Below, one piece after another: positions 46,030-56,827 of a stretch of DNA of 64,000 nucleotides; positions within the stretch are counted from its first letter, which is position 1; the number at the start of each line of letters is the position of its first letter. The position numbers and the translations under genes were made by a program. Source of the DNA: Panaeolus papilionaceus (Eukaryota > Basidiomycota > Agaricomycetes > Agaricales). The notes beneath the pieces were generated by a model that made no database searches, was not told the origin of the DNA, and saw only the letters and a list, made by a program, of their open reading frames with translations. Location of the stretch: contig JADNRZ010000016.1 of NCBI GenBank assembly GCA_015501605.1, positions 744,001-808,000 of the forward strand, given 5' to 3'.

Positions 46030-46347
46030 TAATATGTGGTGAAGTTGCGGGCATCGTCATGCATAGTGCGACCCTTCACTCGATTGTTGACTTATTGGTG
46101 TACTCGGATTTCACCTACACGGTCACTATTCCCATCTGCATGTCAGGTGAGATCCATTATGTGACATGTCCCTACCTCGGAGACATTCCAAACGTGAACG
46201 TTGTCTCATGATCAAACCCCCATCATCTCAGCGTCGACGCCAGCCATCGTCCCTGCACGCGTGCCCTTCTTCTATATAATAATATATTAATACCAACATG
46301 ACAACATACATTTCGATGAAGCCTATTACCGGTTAAGCCGTGCATTA

Positions 46348-47478
46348 CAGCTAATTGCAGAACGATAGGCCGTCACTCTCCTAGTAGAGTGACAAACGGA
46401 GTTTGAATTCGACAAATACAATCAATTTTGATGAACGGCTGATGACGGCGAGATTTGTATCACATAGCAAACAAGAGTGTCAACAATGGCACATAGCAGG
46501 CAAACAACAACAATAAAGATAAAGGGCATATCAATGATAACAGAATGACGACGAGCGGGAATAAATCAATAACCTATTGAAACAAGATCATGAATAAGGA
46601 CTCGGATGTGTGCTCATGACAAGCCCTCGACCACAGAATTAGAAAGGGTCAGGAGTGGAAATACGAGATATGTCATGACAAGGGAGAATAATGAGGAATT
46701 CATGCCTATCTAACAACTTCCATTGATGGTCGACCATGCAATACACTTACAATGCAGCAGGGGGCTCTGTAAGTATGTAGTTGTCGTTGATATGAATGGC
46801 ACTGCAACGCTACAGAACTACCGATTTGTGTTGGTTGAGTTTTGAATTGTGTCTCATGCGAGAACATGCTAAAATGCTAATGATTTGATTAGCGGCCAAC
46901 GTCCAGCGATCGCGGCGATCGCGACCACCTCCGAATATAAAATAAAATAAAATAAAACCACTTGGTGAAAATAGCATCATGACGCTTTTTTTTTTTTTTT
47001 GAGAGAGAGAGAAATAAGAATATAAAAGAGGGTCGTTGCTCACCACCAAATCCCCATCCTAGTCTGATTATTAGAGCCTTCCACAGCAATACATCTCCAG
47101 AGCCGCACAACTCAACACATCCTATACCCAGAAATGCATCATCGTCGTCAGTATTGTGAACCAGCGCACGCAACCTCCTCATAGTTCTAGGCTTGATTCC
47201 GAGATGGGCATCAATTTCCCTGTCAGTCATCCCACTTCGAGATAAAGTGATAGCTATTTCTTTGGTTTCTTTAGCAATGTGTCGTCGCATTGGAGAGATG
47301 TGGTTGATTATAGCAAGAAAGATTGTGGTATGGTGCAACATGGCACTATTGTTTGGATCCAAAGCCATTAGCGTGGCCGCTGTCCCGGCATCTCGCCGTT
47401 TTCAAATCCCGACCCCCCATCAGCGGAGGTCACACCTGTGACCTAGTCCGGGGTGGCCTATCGTTCTGCAATTAGCTG
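46348..47478. mobile_element. TA-flanked mariner/pogo-like element, 1.13 kb
   Basis: Perfect terminal inverted repeats of 24 bp, starting CAGCTAATTGCAGAACGATA, flanked by TA on both sides (46,346-46,347 and 47,479-47,480). Perfect short hairpins lie just inside each end (GTCACTCT...AGAGTGAC at 46,372-46,393; GGTCACA-CC-TGTGACC at 47,428-47,443). It contains only the N-terminal part of a transposase (see 46,889-47,368), so it is a deletion derivative. CpG-normal. Confidence 0.9.
46889..47368 (-). pseudogene. Transposase N-terminal HTH remnant
   Basis: The minus-strand frame holds MRRHIAKETKEIAITLSRSG, MTDREIDAHLGIKPRTMRRL, a homeodomain-like helix-turn-helix as at the start of Tc1/mariner-type transposases. 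The frame then runs into non-conserved sequence and a T-rich stretch (46,986-47,000). No catalytic domain is present. It may still bind the element ends; that is inference. Confidence 0.6.
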
Positions 47479-47717
47479 TAAAGAATCGGGATCATCATCA
47501 ATCATGGTATTGACTTATTGGTGTACTCGGATTTCACCTGACGTGCAGATGGGAATTGGATCGAGATCGCATATCCTTGCATCCTTCGAAAATTGTCCAA
47601 AAACAATTGGTGACGTTGCAAAATAAACTATCATCGCACATTGCATTATGCACATGTATTTTTGCTAATCTACAATGTATACTCTGCCTCACGATGCTTG
47701 ATAAGTCTGTTCCTCAA

Positions 47718-47728
47718 TTATATAAAAG
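47718..47728 (+). promoter_or_regulatory. TATA box for the small gene at 47,802
   Basis: TTATATAAAAGGG about 75-80 bp before the start codon, with CCCCCGACACCAACAACATT in the presumed 5' leader. Confidence 0.6.
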
Positions 47729-47801
47729 GGGGCTGAATTAACTGGATATTGTCCCAGACACAAGATCATCTCTCTCACCCCCGACACCAACAACATTCAC
47801 A

Positions 47802-48129
47802 ATGCAGTCCAACAGACGCAGACAGCACACAGTCAGTTTCAAATCCCATGTTCTCGAGAATGTTCTTCACGTCCCAACTAACTTGTCTACAGGGAGGTAG
47901 ATACCGTCGGCGTCCGAACAACACTTCGAACCAAACCTCGAACGCACAGTCGATGTCGTCCACAGCCCCGGCCGGCCAAGCATCGAATGCCATATTCGCA
48001 GGGTGCAGCAACATATGCTTCATAGGCAACGTCATAAACATGTTTACGAACAGTATCGTGGATAATTCCAATGTCAACTTTCACTCTTCGCAGTCGAGTC
48101 AAGGAAGGCAACCGGCGGGGACGCCTTGA
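47802..48129 (+). CDS. Small spliced gene, 88 residues, unknown function
   Basis: Exons 47,802-47,831 and 47,893-48,129. The intron begins gtcagt and ends ACTAACTTGTCTACAG, a good branch point and acceptor, and splicing keeps the frame: MQSNRRRQHT|GGRYRRRPNN. The protein has an arginine-rich start, a serine/asparagine/glutamine-rich middle (TSNQTSNAQSMSSTAPAGQA) and a patterned C-terminal half (FAGCSNICFIGNVINMFTNS, then IVDNSNVNFHSSQSS) with regular N/S spacing, as in short beta-strand repeats. No known domain. A TATA box, a Kozak-like ACAATG and a clean intron argue for a real gene. Confidence 0.6.
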
Positions 48130-48839
48130 AGTTGGATGGTGCCCCCTGTTAGCGCTTCAATTCCATTCAAACGTCCAATTTCACCTCCTTTTTGTTACGA
48201 ACATCCCCTACAGTCCTTTTTAAAAACAACTTGCCCTCCCCCCACTACACGGATCCCTGCTCTCATTTCCAGTGTCGTTATCAGCGTTATCAGGCACGCA
48301 CTATCATCCCCGCATTTTCTTTTTCTTTTCTTGCGACCCACATAGATTCAGATTATAGCCTAGATATCATTAGCGCTTCAACTTGCACATGTAGTGAAGA
48401 TCGAGTAATTCTGGGAGGAGATATTAATAGAATTACTACTTGCTGGAGTACCGAGTCTTCTTGCCTATCGCATGCGGGGGGTTACAGTGGAGCTCTAAAA
48501 TGGGGGAACATAAGCCATGCACGGGTTCTAGAGTGAAATATATATGATCTCCGGCTGGTCACAAAGGAAGCACAAAAAGACAGGCGGCAGCTGCATGGGT
48601 AATAATAATACACCGCGTCATGTGTGTGAGGCGGTTGGAATATGGCACATGATCTCTTGAGACAATCCACGAGAATGTGCGCACGACTACCCTAAACTGA
48701 GAACAAGTCAAATGCAAATGCAGGGTTCACGATTGCACGAGATGGTACGCACGACCACCCTACTTAGGACAAGTCTATGACAGGGTATTTCATCAAATAT
48801 TTATTTTGCGTGAAATGTACTTTTTGAACCATGAAATTC
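48130..48839. other. Spacer before X4
   Basis: No gene supported. An imperfect direct repeat (CACGAGAATGTGCGCACGAC near 48,669, CACGAGATGGTACGCACGAC near 48,736) is present. Confidence 0.3.
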
Positions 48840-50830
48840 GGCCAAAAAAAGCCTAAGACTGAGCTTTGAATAGGAAAGATACGAGGGACGAGAGGACAGA
48901 ACGGTATATGTATAGTTGAAAAACTGGATTAAGCGTGTAGCTCTGTAGCGCCTAGCGCGGTACGGCTTGTCATGACGAGATCGAGCGGCGGCACGGCGCT
49001 TAAGAATTGCCTAACTTTGCGTTCTCTGTCTCGCCGCTCGGTGGCCGACAAAGTTCCAGAAGTACACCGCACGATCGATCTAATTTTTAACTGGGCTTTC
49101 GAAACTGAAGGAGGCAAAATTTGTGTCAACCTCCACCATATCGGATATAAATTCGACGCCGTTAAGTGAGATACCCCCAACATATTCTGTGATTCGTCTT
49201 CTCATATCTCTTCGCAAAGCGCACACTTTCTTTCTTTTTGCTCACAATCATGATCGGCCCTCTAATCTCGCCACCGCTTTTGATGGCCTCCCGACTGGTT
49301 TCAAGTTTACAAAATCCCACCATCACCCGTGCATCGGTCTGAGCGCTGGCAAAATCGGCAGTTCAGAATATGGGGAGCGGGGACACGAGAACGGAATATG
49401 GCAAGACCTTTCAACTCATCGAATCGGGGTCTCGAGGTGTCTAGTATGTTTCTTCCTTCTTCGTCTTCCTCGAGCTTGGGTTGTGCCCGATACTGACTGG
49501 ATTGTTTATTATTGCTATTAGCTCCCCAATATACATCATATCCGCTTCGTCCACATCGACCTTATCACCCGGACGCGATCCTCAATGACCACGGGCCATG
49601 ACTATGTGTCTCCATGCAACTTGGTCACCGGCATTTGGCAGAGATTACGTTGGTCTCTATTCCGCGCCTGGAGTCATGCTTTTCCATCATCCGGAGTTGG
49701 ACCACCCGACATGAACTGACGGCGTAGTGGTGAGTTATAGGCGTTTAGCGCCTTTCACTGGTTTTGTGTCTGAATCTATGCTTATCATTTTACTTACTTA
49801 CTTACTTTTTTTTTTGGTTGTGTTTAAAGCACTTGTGCAGGACCCAGACGCTCCTCCTTGATCCAATTAGCCTTTTGCGCGACGACGTCATCCAATCGCG
49901 ACTCAGAAGCAGACGGACAACCCCCTACCCATCCAATTGCTCGTATCCCACGGAGACAACCTTTTCGCCCAGACTCAAGCCCGTTGCAATGCGGGAAACA
50001 GGCTCAATCGAGGTTCTTCTAAGCCGGACACCAGTGCGCGCTGCAACCACGCAACCATGGTGTCTCGCAGAATCGTCGTCCTACACCATATGCATTATGA
50101 TCTTCGATCTTCGTGCCCTGTCCTATCAGACCTGGTCTACTTCTGCGTCCTCGACGTCGTTTCAGGGCTTCACGTCCAGTCATATCGAACGTGAGATACG
50201 ACCAGTATATAGATCACGATGCATATTCGACGCCACGTCTACAATCAATTGACTCATGCTTGTGGTGGTGGTTCACGTTCAATACGAGCGGGGTATCGGG
50301 ATCACGGAGTCCTCTGCTTGAGTTCTCAACAGGTATCACCTACCGAGGCATCCCGATCGCAACGCCGAGCTCACTGCGTCGGCCTCGCGCGCGCCTCTCC
50401 GGATTTCGTGCTGCTGATTACTGAGGATGAAAAGACAACTAAATGGAGAACATTGGACGCCGGGGAACTGGACCGAACTAGACAAGGCGCATGGCCTGCG
50501 TTCGACGTGCGGGGTGTATTCGAGTGAAGGTCATTGTGAGAGAGAGGGCGAGTGAGTGAAATTGGGCGGGATGTGGATCAACCTAAGGCCCAGTTTTCTC
50601 CCACTTGATGGATGGTAGGGGTACTCGTCGGTGTATATAGCCTTTTATAATACGGTGTAATCAAATAAATATAGAATACAGTTGCAATTGTAAACTTGAT
50701 AGCTTGGGCTCGAATCAGAGCATGTTAAGTTCGACGGGAGTCAAAGCAAGACCCTCATAAAATAAAATCATAAATTCGTAAATGGAAAAGCAATCAATGG
50801 CTGAATAATACACTACTCGTACACTGCATA
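48840..50830 (+). repeat. Repeat unit X4
   Basis: Sister of X3 with a few small deletions. The TATA core ATCGGATATAAATTCGACGC is at 49,138 and the ATG at 49,250. First exon reads MIGPLISPPLLMASRLVSSL. The frame ending in TTKWRTLDAGELDRTRQGAW lies near 50,440-50,500. It abuts the 3' end of the complete phosphatase gene. CpG is well preserved. No recognised domain. Confidence 0.7.
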
Positions 50831-50868
50831 GAACCCCTCTTCACCCCATCCCAAATGCCCAACACCCG

Positions 50869-52421
50869 CTACACAAAATACGGCATCGTATTAACCCTCC
50901 GCCCCCCCTTATCTCTCTCATTCTCCTCCGCCGCCTCATACGTCACAAACTCCCGCCGCCCATCACTATGCACAGTCATGATACTCGCCAGGTTCCCGCA
51001 TCTGTAGCAGTAATTGGGGGCACTCCAGACGGTGACGAGCGAGGCGTCGAACATGTATTTGTACCCTTCTTGGACGAGTTGGTGGGCGCGGGCGATGAGG
51101 GAGAGGGAGTTGACGTGGTTGAACTGTGGAGGGGAGGAGTGTGGATTTGAGGAAGAGGGAAGAAGGTGGGAGGGAGGGCAGGGTAAGAGTGAGATGAAGT
51201 GACCAGGAGAAGAGCGAAGTGAGTATGTGAGTGAGGATACACAAATGATAAAAACAACACCCACCTCTCTAACCACATTTCCACCGAACAACCACCCAGC
51301 ACCCCGAGGACTGACTGCCCAATTATCGATATCGTCTGGATCTGACCACATTAGATCTGTGGGGTTCCAAGATTGGTGAATTGAGATTTACGTTAGTGGA
51401 TATTGGGTATTGGATGGATAAAATGACGAATACGCACCACAAAAAGCCCCTTCATGCGGGATCTCCTGCGCCCGCGAGAGCGTTCTTATCGAGTCTAGTG
51501 TGCGGATATCAGGGGATAGACCACCGTGCACGCAGAGGACTGTGCCATCGATGATCTGTGGGGGACGTCAGTTGGTGAAATGCAAGACAAGCGTTTAGTG
51601 GAGATTAAAGATATTAGGAGAGATAAAGGAAGATTAGAGAGGGAGATGAAGGGGATTAGGGGGAAGAGTCATGACGGAGGGAGGGAGGGAGGGAGAGGGG
51701 CAATGAGGGAAGGAGAGAGAGACGCACAGCAGCTAAATTCAAAAAATCAAAAACACCACAGCACATTTTCCATATTGTTGCGCTGCCGTATTTTTGTTGG
51801 CATTCCTCTGTTCATAGGGTTAAGATAAGTTTAGGCCTAAGGGATGGAAGATGAACAGACATAACGCACCGTAAAACCCATACACTTGTGTGATCTGTCT
51901 GCTTTCGTGATTACCTCTGAGTAGAGTGACACGGTCTGGGTATCTAGAGAGGAATTACATTCATTGATTGAGAGATAGGGAGAGAGGGAGATGGAACGTA
52001 CCTGGCCTTTAACGCGAACAATAATGATACTGTCTCAAGACTATAATGCCCTCTATCCACAAAATCACCCTACACCAGCACCAGCACCAAATCCGTGCAA
52101 AAACCCAAGACAAGGACATAAAGAGCATAAAACACATGAGTCCTCCCCCTCCCACATCCCAAAACTACGAAACATACGTGCCATAAAAATATAACTCGTC
52201 CCCGGCACATCGCCACCCTTCCTCAACAGCTCTAGTAAATCCCAGAACTGCCCATGTATATCCCCGCAGATGGTCACGGGGCTCGACACAGGCTGGATAT
52301 TGGACTCTTCGAGGAGGATGTTGCGGACGCGGTCGCAGAGCTTTTTCATGTCGCCTTCGGGGAGGTGGGTGCATGTGAGGAGTTGGGAGATCCATTTGTC
52401 GGGGTTGGAGTCGTGGGTCAT
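50869..52421 (-). CDS. PP6/Sit4-type Ser/Thr protein phosphatase catalytic subunit
   Basis: Seven exons: 52,421-52,182; 52,069-52,002; 51,943-51,870; 51,807-51,728; 51,555-51,438; 51,356-51,265; 51,123-50,869. Together they give 308 residues, the usual PP6/Sit4 size. Metal and catalytic motifs of the PPP family are present: GDIHGQ (res. 53-58), GDFVDRG (81-87) and [20 protein letters not shown] (about 111-130). [49 protein letters not shown] and [11 protein letters not shown] follow. The PP6-like wording around GAFCDL and RAHQLV favours PP6/Sit4 over PP2A or PP4. The family dephosphorylates Ser/Thr proteins in cell-cycle and TOR-linked signalling, with SAPS-type partners. Odd points: intron 1 starts GC (ATG|gcacgt), and the C-terminus is PYFV where relatives end in a methylated Leu. 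Confidence 0.93.
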
Positions 52422-52769
52422 GATGGGCTCTAAGTTGGCCTTTGGGTGTTGAATTTAATTTAATTTAATTATCTTATCGGTTGAGTACGAGTGCAGTCAA
52501 CTGAGGATGGTGGAAAGAAGACAAGAGACGCGTGGGAGTAATACTAATACGGTGTCGCCAAGAACGCCGTGGACGATGACGGTGTGCTTTCTTTCCTTCC
52601 AAGCTCTACGTATCATAAGGTTGAGTTACCTTGACTCGCTTTCCTTTCCTTCCTTATCAGCCACATACGCATAAAATAAAGGGCAGGAAAGGAACCCGTT
52701 ATTCTCCATCCTACCTGCTAGCAGCTCTCATAGCAAGCTAAGCTAAGCTATCCCGCTAGCTCCTGCACA
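52422..52769. promoter_or_regulatory. Divergent promoter region between phosphatase and EMC1
   Basis: 348 bp between two start codons pointing apart. Contains AATTTAATTTAATTTAATTA near 52,450 and CTTTCTTTCCTTCC pyrimidine stretches; no clear TATA box. Part of it (CTAAGCTATCCCGCTAGCTC) is copied before the EMC1 shard at 11,650. Confidence 0.5.
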
Positions 52770-55700
52770 ATGCAGATCCTAGCACCCCTACTCTTTCTCG
52801 CGAGCCTCGTCACGACAGTGCTCAGCATCCACGAAGCTGACGTCGGTGTCGTGGACTGGCATAAACACCTTGTTGGAGTTCCACTCATTACTGCGCCTGT
52901 TACTGTGCCCTCGTTCCATTCTCTGGACAACGCCAATGGGACTGGAAGTGACAGTGTGATTTTAACAGCGACGGGGAGTAATGTATTCGCGGCGCTGAAT
53001 GCTGATGATGGAGCTGTTTGTGAGTTTTCTTTTCTTCCATTTGAGTGGATGAGGTATTGACGATGTGCAATAGTGTGGAGATATATTTATGAACCTGAGG
53101 ATGGTATTCTTGGGTATTACAAAAGTCCAAAAAGTGCGTTCTCCTACTTCTCATGACACCCTTCTCCTCAATTTACTGATGGTAATGACAATTTCCAGCC
53201 GTCGCCACACTCTCAGGTCTCGGAGGCGCCACCCTCCGCATCTTCAACATCACTACCGGAGGCATCATCGTTGAAAAGCAGCTACACCACCCCACGCAGG
53301 GCTCGTTCTCCGACCCGCCGTATTTTGGAAAACAAGTCGTGTTCTCGGCTGACGCTGAGACGGTGTATGTTCTGAGCAATGGGTACACTGTCACGAGCCT
53401 TAATGCGACGTCTGGGGAGGAGAATTGGAAGTGGACGGCGCCTGATCAAGGGTACGTGGCTCTAGACTTCCTCTCATCGTTCAGCTCAAGTCAGCTCAAC
53501 TAATGCAATACGAACAGCTCCCACGTCCTCTACAACAAACTCGTAGTAACAGATAACGCCATCTACATACTCGGATTCGGCGCATCTATCGCCTCATACA
53601 CACTGCACGGGACCACTCTCTCCCTCACCGGCCAACTTATCGTCTCAAACCCCCTCGACGCCAAAATCACCGACCCGCTCTCTGGGTTCACGGTGCTCAT
53701 GCGTGAGGACATCCAGAGGCCCATCCCAGTATGGCTTGAGAGCGGTATCATCAGATACGTCGTGTTGAGCCCGGAATTGAAGGAGAAGACGCGTCCGGTG
53801 AAGGGGACAGGGTATGAACAGTTGGTCGATGTGGGGATGAGGGAGAAGGCGGGGTGTGTTGTGATGAGAACTGATGGGAGTGCGTTTGTGTTGAAGTTTG
53901 AGGGGGAGGTGAATAGTGTGAGGAGTTTGGGAGAGGTTGGGGGGACGGTGAGTTGGTTTTTTTGGAAAAAAAGACTTTTGGGTGAATGCTGAGGGAATTT
54001 GGTTATTAGATTAATTCAGACGAACTCGCTGATTCGTTATATGCGGGTGGAGTGGATGCCCAAGGTGAACCGTATGTGACGAGGGTTTATTGGTCGCATA
54101 AAGATGAAGTCAGTATCTATTTTTCGCATAAAAATCAACACAAAAAGCTCATTTTATTTCTATAGGTCGCATACTCCGACATCTTCAACTCGCAAATCCA
54201 AAAATCCAAAGAATTCACATTCCAGTTTGACACGACAACACACGGTGTCATCGCTCACGTACGTCTCCCTCCTCACATTTATTAACCCAAAACTAACCTA
54301 ATCTCACCACAGGTCGCCTTCGACCCCACCCACCCCCGGCTCCTCCTCACCACCTCCACAGGCGCAATCCAGCTCTGGTCCTCCTCCTCCGCATCCACGC
54401 CCCTCTGGACACGTGAAGAAGCCCTCGCCTCCGTTGCAGTCGCAGAGTTCGTCGATCTCCCTGAACGCGCTGCTGCTATTTCTTTGTCCACTCAGGCTGA
54501 GGAGAGCTATGCCGGGAGAGTGACAAGGCATTTGTGGGACCTCCGCAACCTGCCCCAATATATCGTTGGGTTTGTCAATAGATTCGTGGGAGGGGGTACG
54601 CTACGACGACTAGCAGCGCCTCGTCTCCTTCCTCTTCCTCTTCCTCTGCGACAGTTGATGGCGAGAAGCTGAGCAGAGACACCTTTGGGTTCCGACAGAT
54701 CATCGTCGTCGCAACGCACTTTGGGAAGATCTATGGATTGGACTCGTCTAATGGCGAGATTGTGTGGAGTAGAGTGATGGGGCTGGGGTGGACGGGGCAG
54801 CTTGGAGGACGGTTGCAGTCTGTGAAGTTGTTTGTGACGAGGAGGGTGGGGGATGTGGATGTGAACAAAGGAGGTAATGGGGATCCGGAGGTGGTGTTGG
54901 TTGCGCAGAGGAGGGCTGATAATGTGGGTTTCAATTTTTTTTTGGCGGTTTGAGCGCATGTACTCACGATTTTTTAAAAAAAATAGAGCCTCGTTGATAC
55001 AGTCGCATTCCATATCAACGCCGTTACTGGAGCCGACGCGACGGGTTTGTCAAAGCAGGAAGGCATATTAGAAGGCCACGACGTTATCCAGGGACCACTC
55101 GTTGAGGCGTACCTCCTTAGCGCGGAAGAGAAGATTGTGGTTATGTTGGATGAGTTTTTACAGGTACCTTCTTCCTTGCCCTTATTCTTTAAAACAATAA
55201 AAAATAAACTAACACCTACCCACAATAAAGGTCTTCTTATACCCCGAAAACGAACACACGCAGGAAATATTCCGTACCAATGCACACAGGCTCTCGTTCC
55301 CTCTCAAAACCAACATCGAGAACCGCTCGCGCGTGATGGGACACCAAGTCTCCCCTCCCCCTGCCTCCGCCAGCGCCAACGCAAATGTTAACGTGGACTC
55401 TGATCTTGACCCCGACGACCCCAACTACACCCCACCAGCACCCCGCGCCCCACGCGCCGTCGCCCACCCCACATGGTCCCTCACCCTCCCGCCCACCGAA
55501 CAAGTCCTCGCCCTCCTCCCGCCTACCATTAGAGGCCCCGTGGCCTCGCTGGGCAAGGTATTGGGCGATCGGACGACGCTGTATAAATATTTGAATCCGC
55601 GGCTGTTTGTGGTGACGAGTAGAGATGCGGAGAGGGGCGTGTGTGGGGTGAGGGTTGTGGATGCGGGGAGTGGGGGGGTTGTGTATCATGGAGAAGTGAA

Positions 55701-56692
55701 GAGTGTGGGTGCCGGAGCGATATGTGATTTGAAGGTTGCGTTGATTGAGAATTGGTTGGTGTATCATTATTATGACGAGGCTGGAGACAAGGAGGGAGGC
55801 GCGAAGGGGTATAGGGTTGTTAGTGTTGAGATGTATGAGGGGGGGCCGGATGAGAAGGTTAAGACGTGGGTCTTGTTTCTTTTTTTTTCTTTTCAAAGAA
55901 ACCAATGGAAAATGACAAATGCTGATGTTTTTTTTGAATACCATTACAGCTCTGATCTCTCGGCGTACTCTAACGACACGCTGAGCGTCAAGACATACGA
56001 AGAGAGCTTTGTGTTCCCGTATGGTGTTACGGCGCTCGGTGCGACGACGACGAAGTATGGAATTTCGAGTCGGAATTTGATTGGTGAGTTCCTTTGCCCT
56101 TCTCCACTCTTGCTTAAATTTGTGTTTGGTTAAACCTCATGTTGACTGAAATTGTTTCATCTTTCTCCTTAATTTTATACCACAGTCGCAACAAACAACC
56201 ACCGCATCCAATCCTTCCCTCGCAGCTTTTTAGACCCGCGCAGGCCGCATCGTAAACCTACGAGTCAGGAGATGGAGGAGGGTCTTATGCAGTATGACCC
56301 GCTTGTTATAGATGATCCTAGGAGGGTGTTGAGCCATCGATATGATGTACGTCTCGCTTTTACTTGGCCTCTCCCCCCATTCCTTTTTTCTTTCGTTATA
56401 TTTATATATATATATATATATCATCTTTTACTCACCCACCCACCCACAGGTCGCCTCCACCCGGCACATCCTCACCGCCCCCTCCTTCCTCGAGTCTACC
56501 TCCCTTGTCTTCGCCCACGGTCTCGACATGTTCCTCACCCGCGTTGCGCCATCCAATACGTTTGATGTGCTCAGTGAAGGGTTTAATAAGGCACAGTTGG
56601 TGTTGACGGTGCTGGGGTTGGTTGGGGGGATTGTGGTTGTGCGGCCTGTGATTAGGAAGAAGAAGTTGAGGGGGGGATGGTATTCGAGTTGA
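52770..56692 (+). CDS. EMC1: ER membrane protein complex subunit 1
   Basis: Twelve exons: 52,770-53,019; 53,074-53,133; 53,199-53,451; 53,518-53,947; 54,010-54,108; 54,166-54,258; 54,313-54,923; 54,987-55,163; 55,231-55,865; 55,950-56,083; 56,186-56,346; 56,450-56,692; about 1,048 residues. Signal peptide (MQILAPLLFLASLVTTVLS), then a PQQ-like beta-propeller lumenal region (ADVGVVDWHKHLVGVPLI; YVLSNGYTVTSLNATSGEEN). The DUF1620-type C-terminal region includes YEESFVFPYGVTALGATTTK, STSLVFAHGLDMFLTRVAPS and NTFDVLSEGFNKAQL, followed by one transmembrane helix (LVLTVLGLVGGIVVV) and a basic tail. EMC inserts and folds multi-pass membrane proteins in the ER. Exon 7 is one base short of frame: a G-run at 54,592-54,596 has five G where six would restore FVGGGYATTTSS. 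Sequencing error or recent mutation. Confidence 0.93.
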
Positions 56693-56827
56693 GGGGCGTG
56701 AAAAGCAAGGTTGAGTTGATACCTGATGATGTAGGGTGAAAATGTTGTGGGATTTTGCATGCGTACTTACATATCACATATGTACTTGTGTTCGTCCATA
56801 CGATACTGATGTTGTTAACGATAGATA

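Noticed and set aside
47370..47460. Possible tRNA or tRNA-derived B box (TTTCAAATCCCGACC)
   Set aside because: No A box at proper spacing and no cloverleaf; the bases lie inside the TA-flanked transposon next to its end.
54310..54615. Long minus-strand frames opposite EMC1 (and 55,237-55,944)
   Set aside because: GC-rich coding sequence on the opposite strand explains them; EMC1 exon homology is clear.
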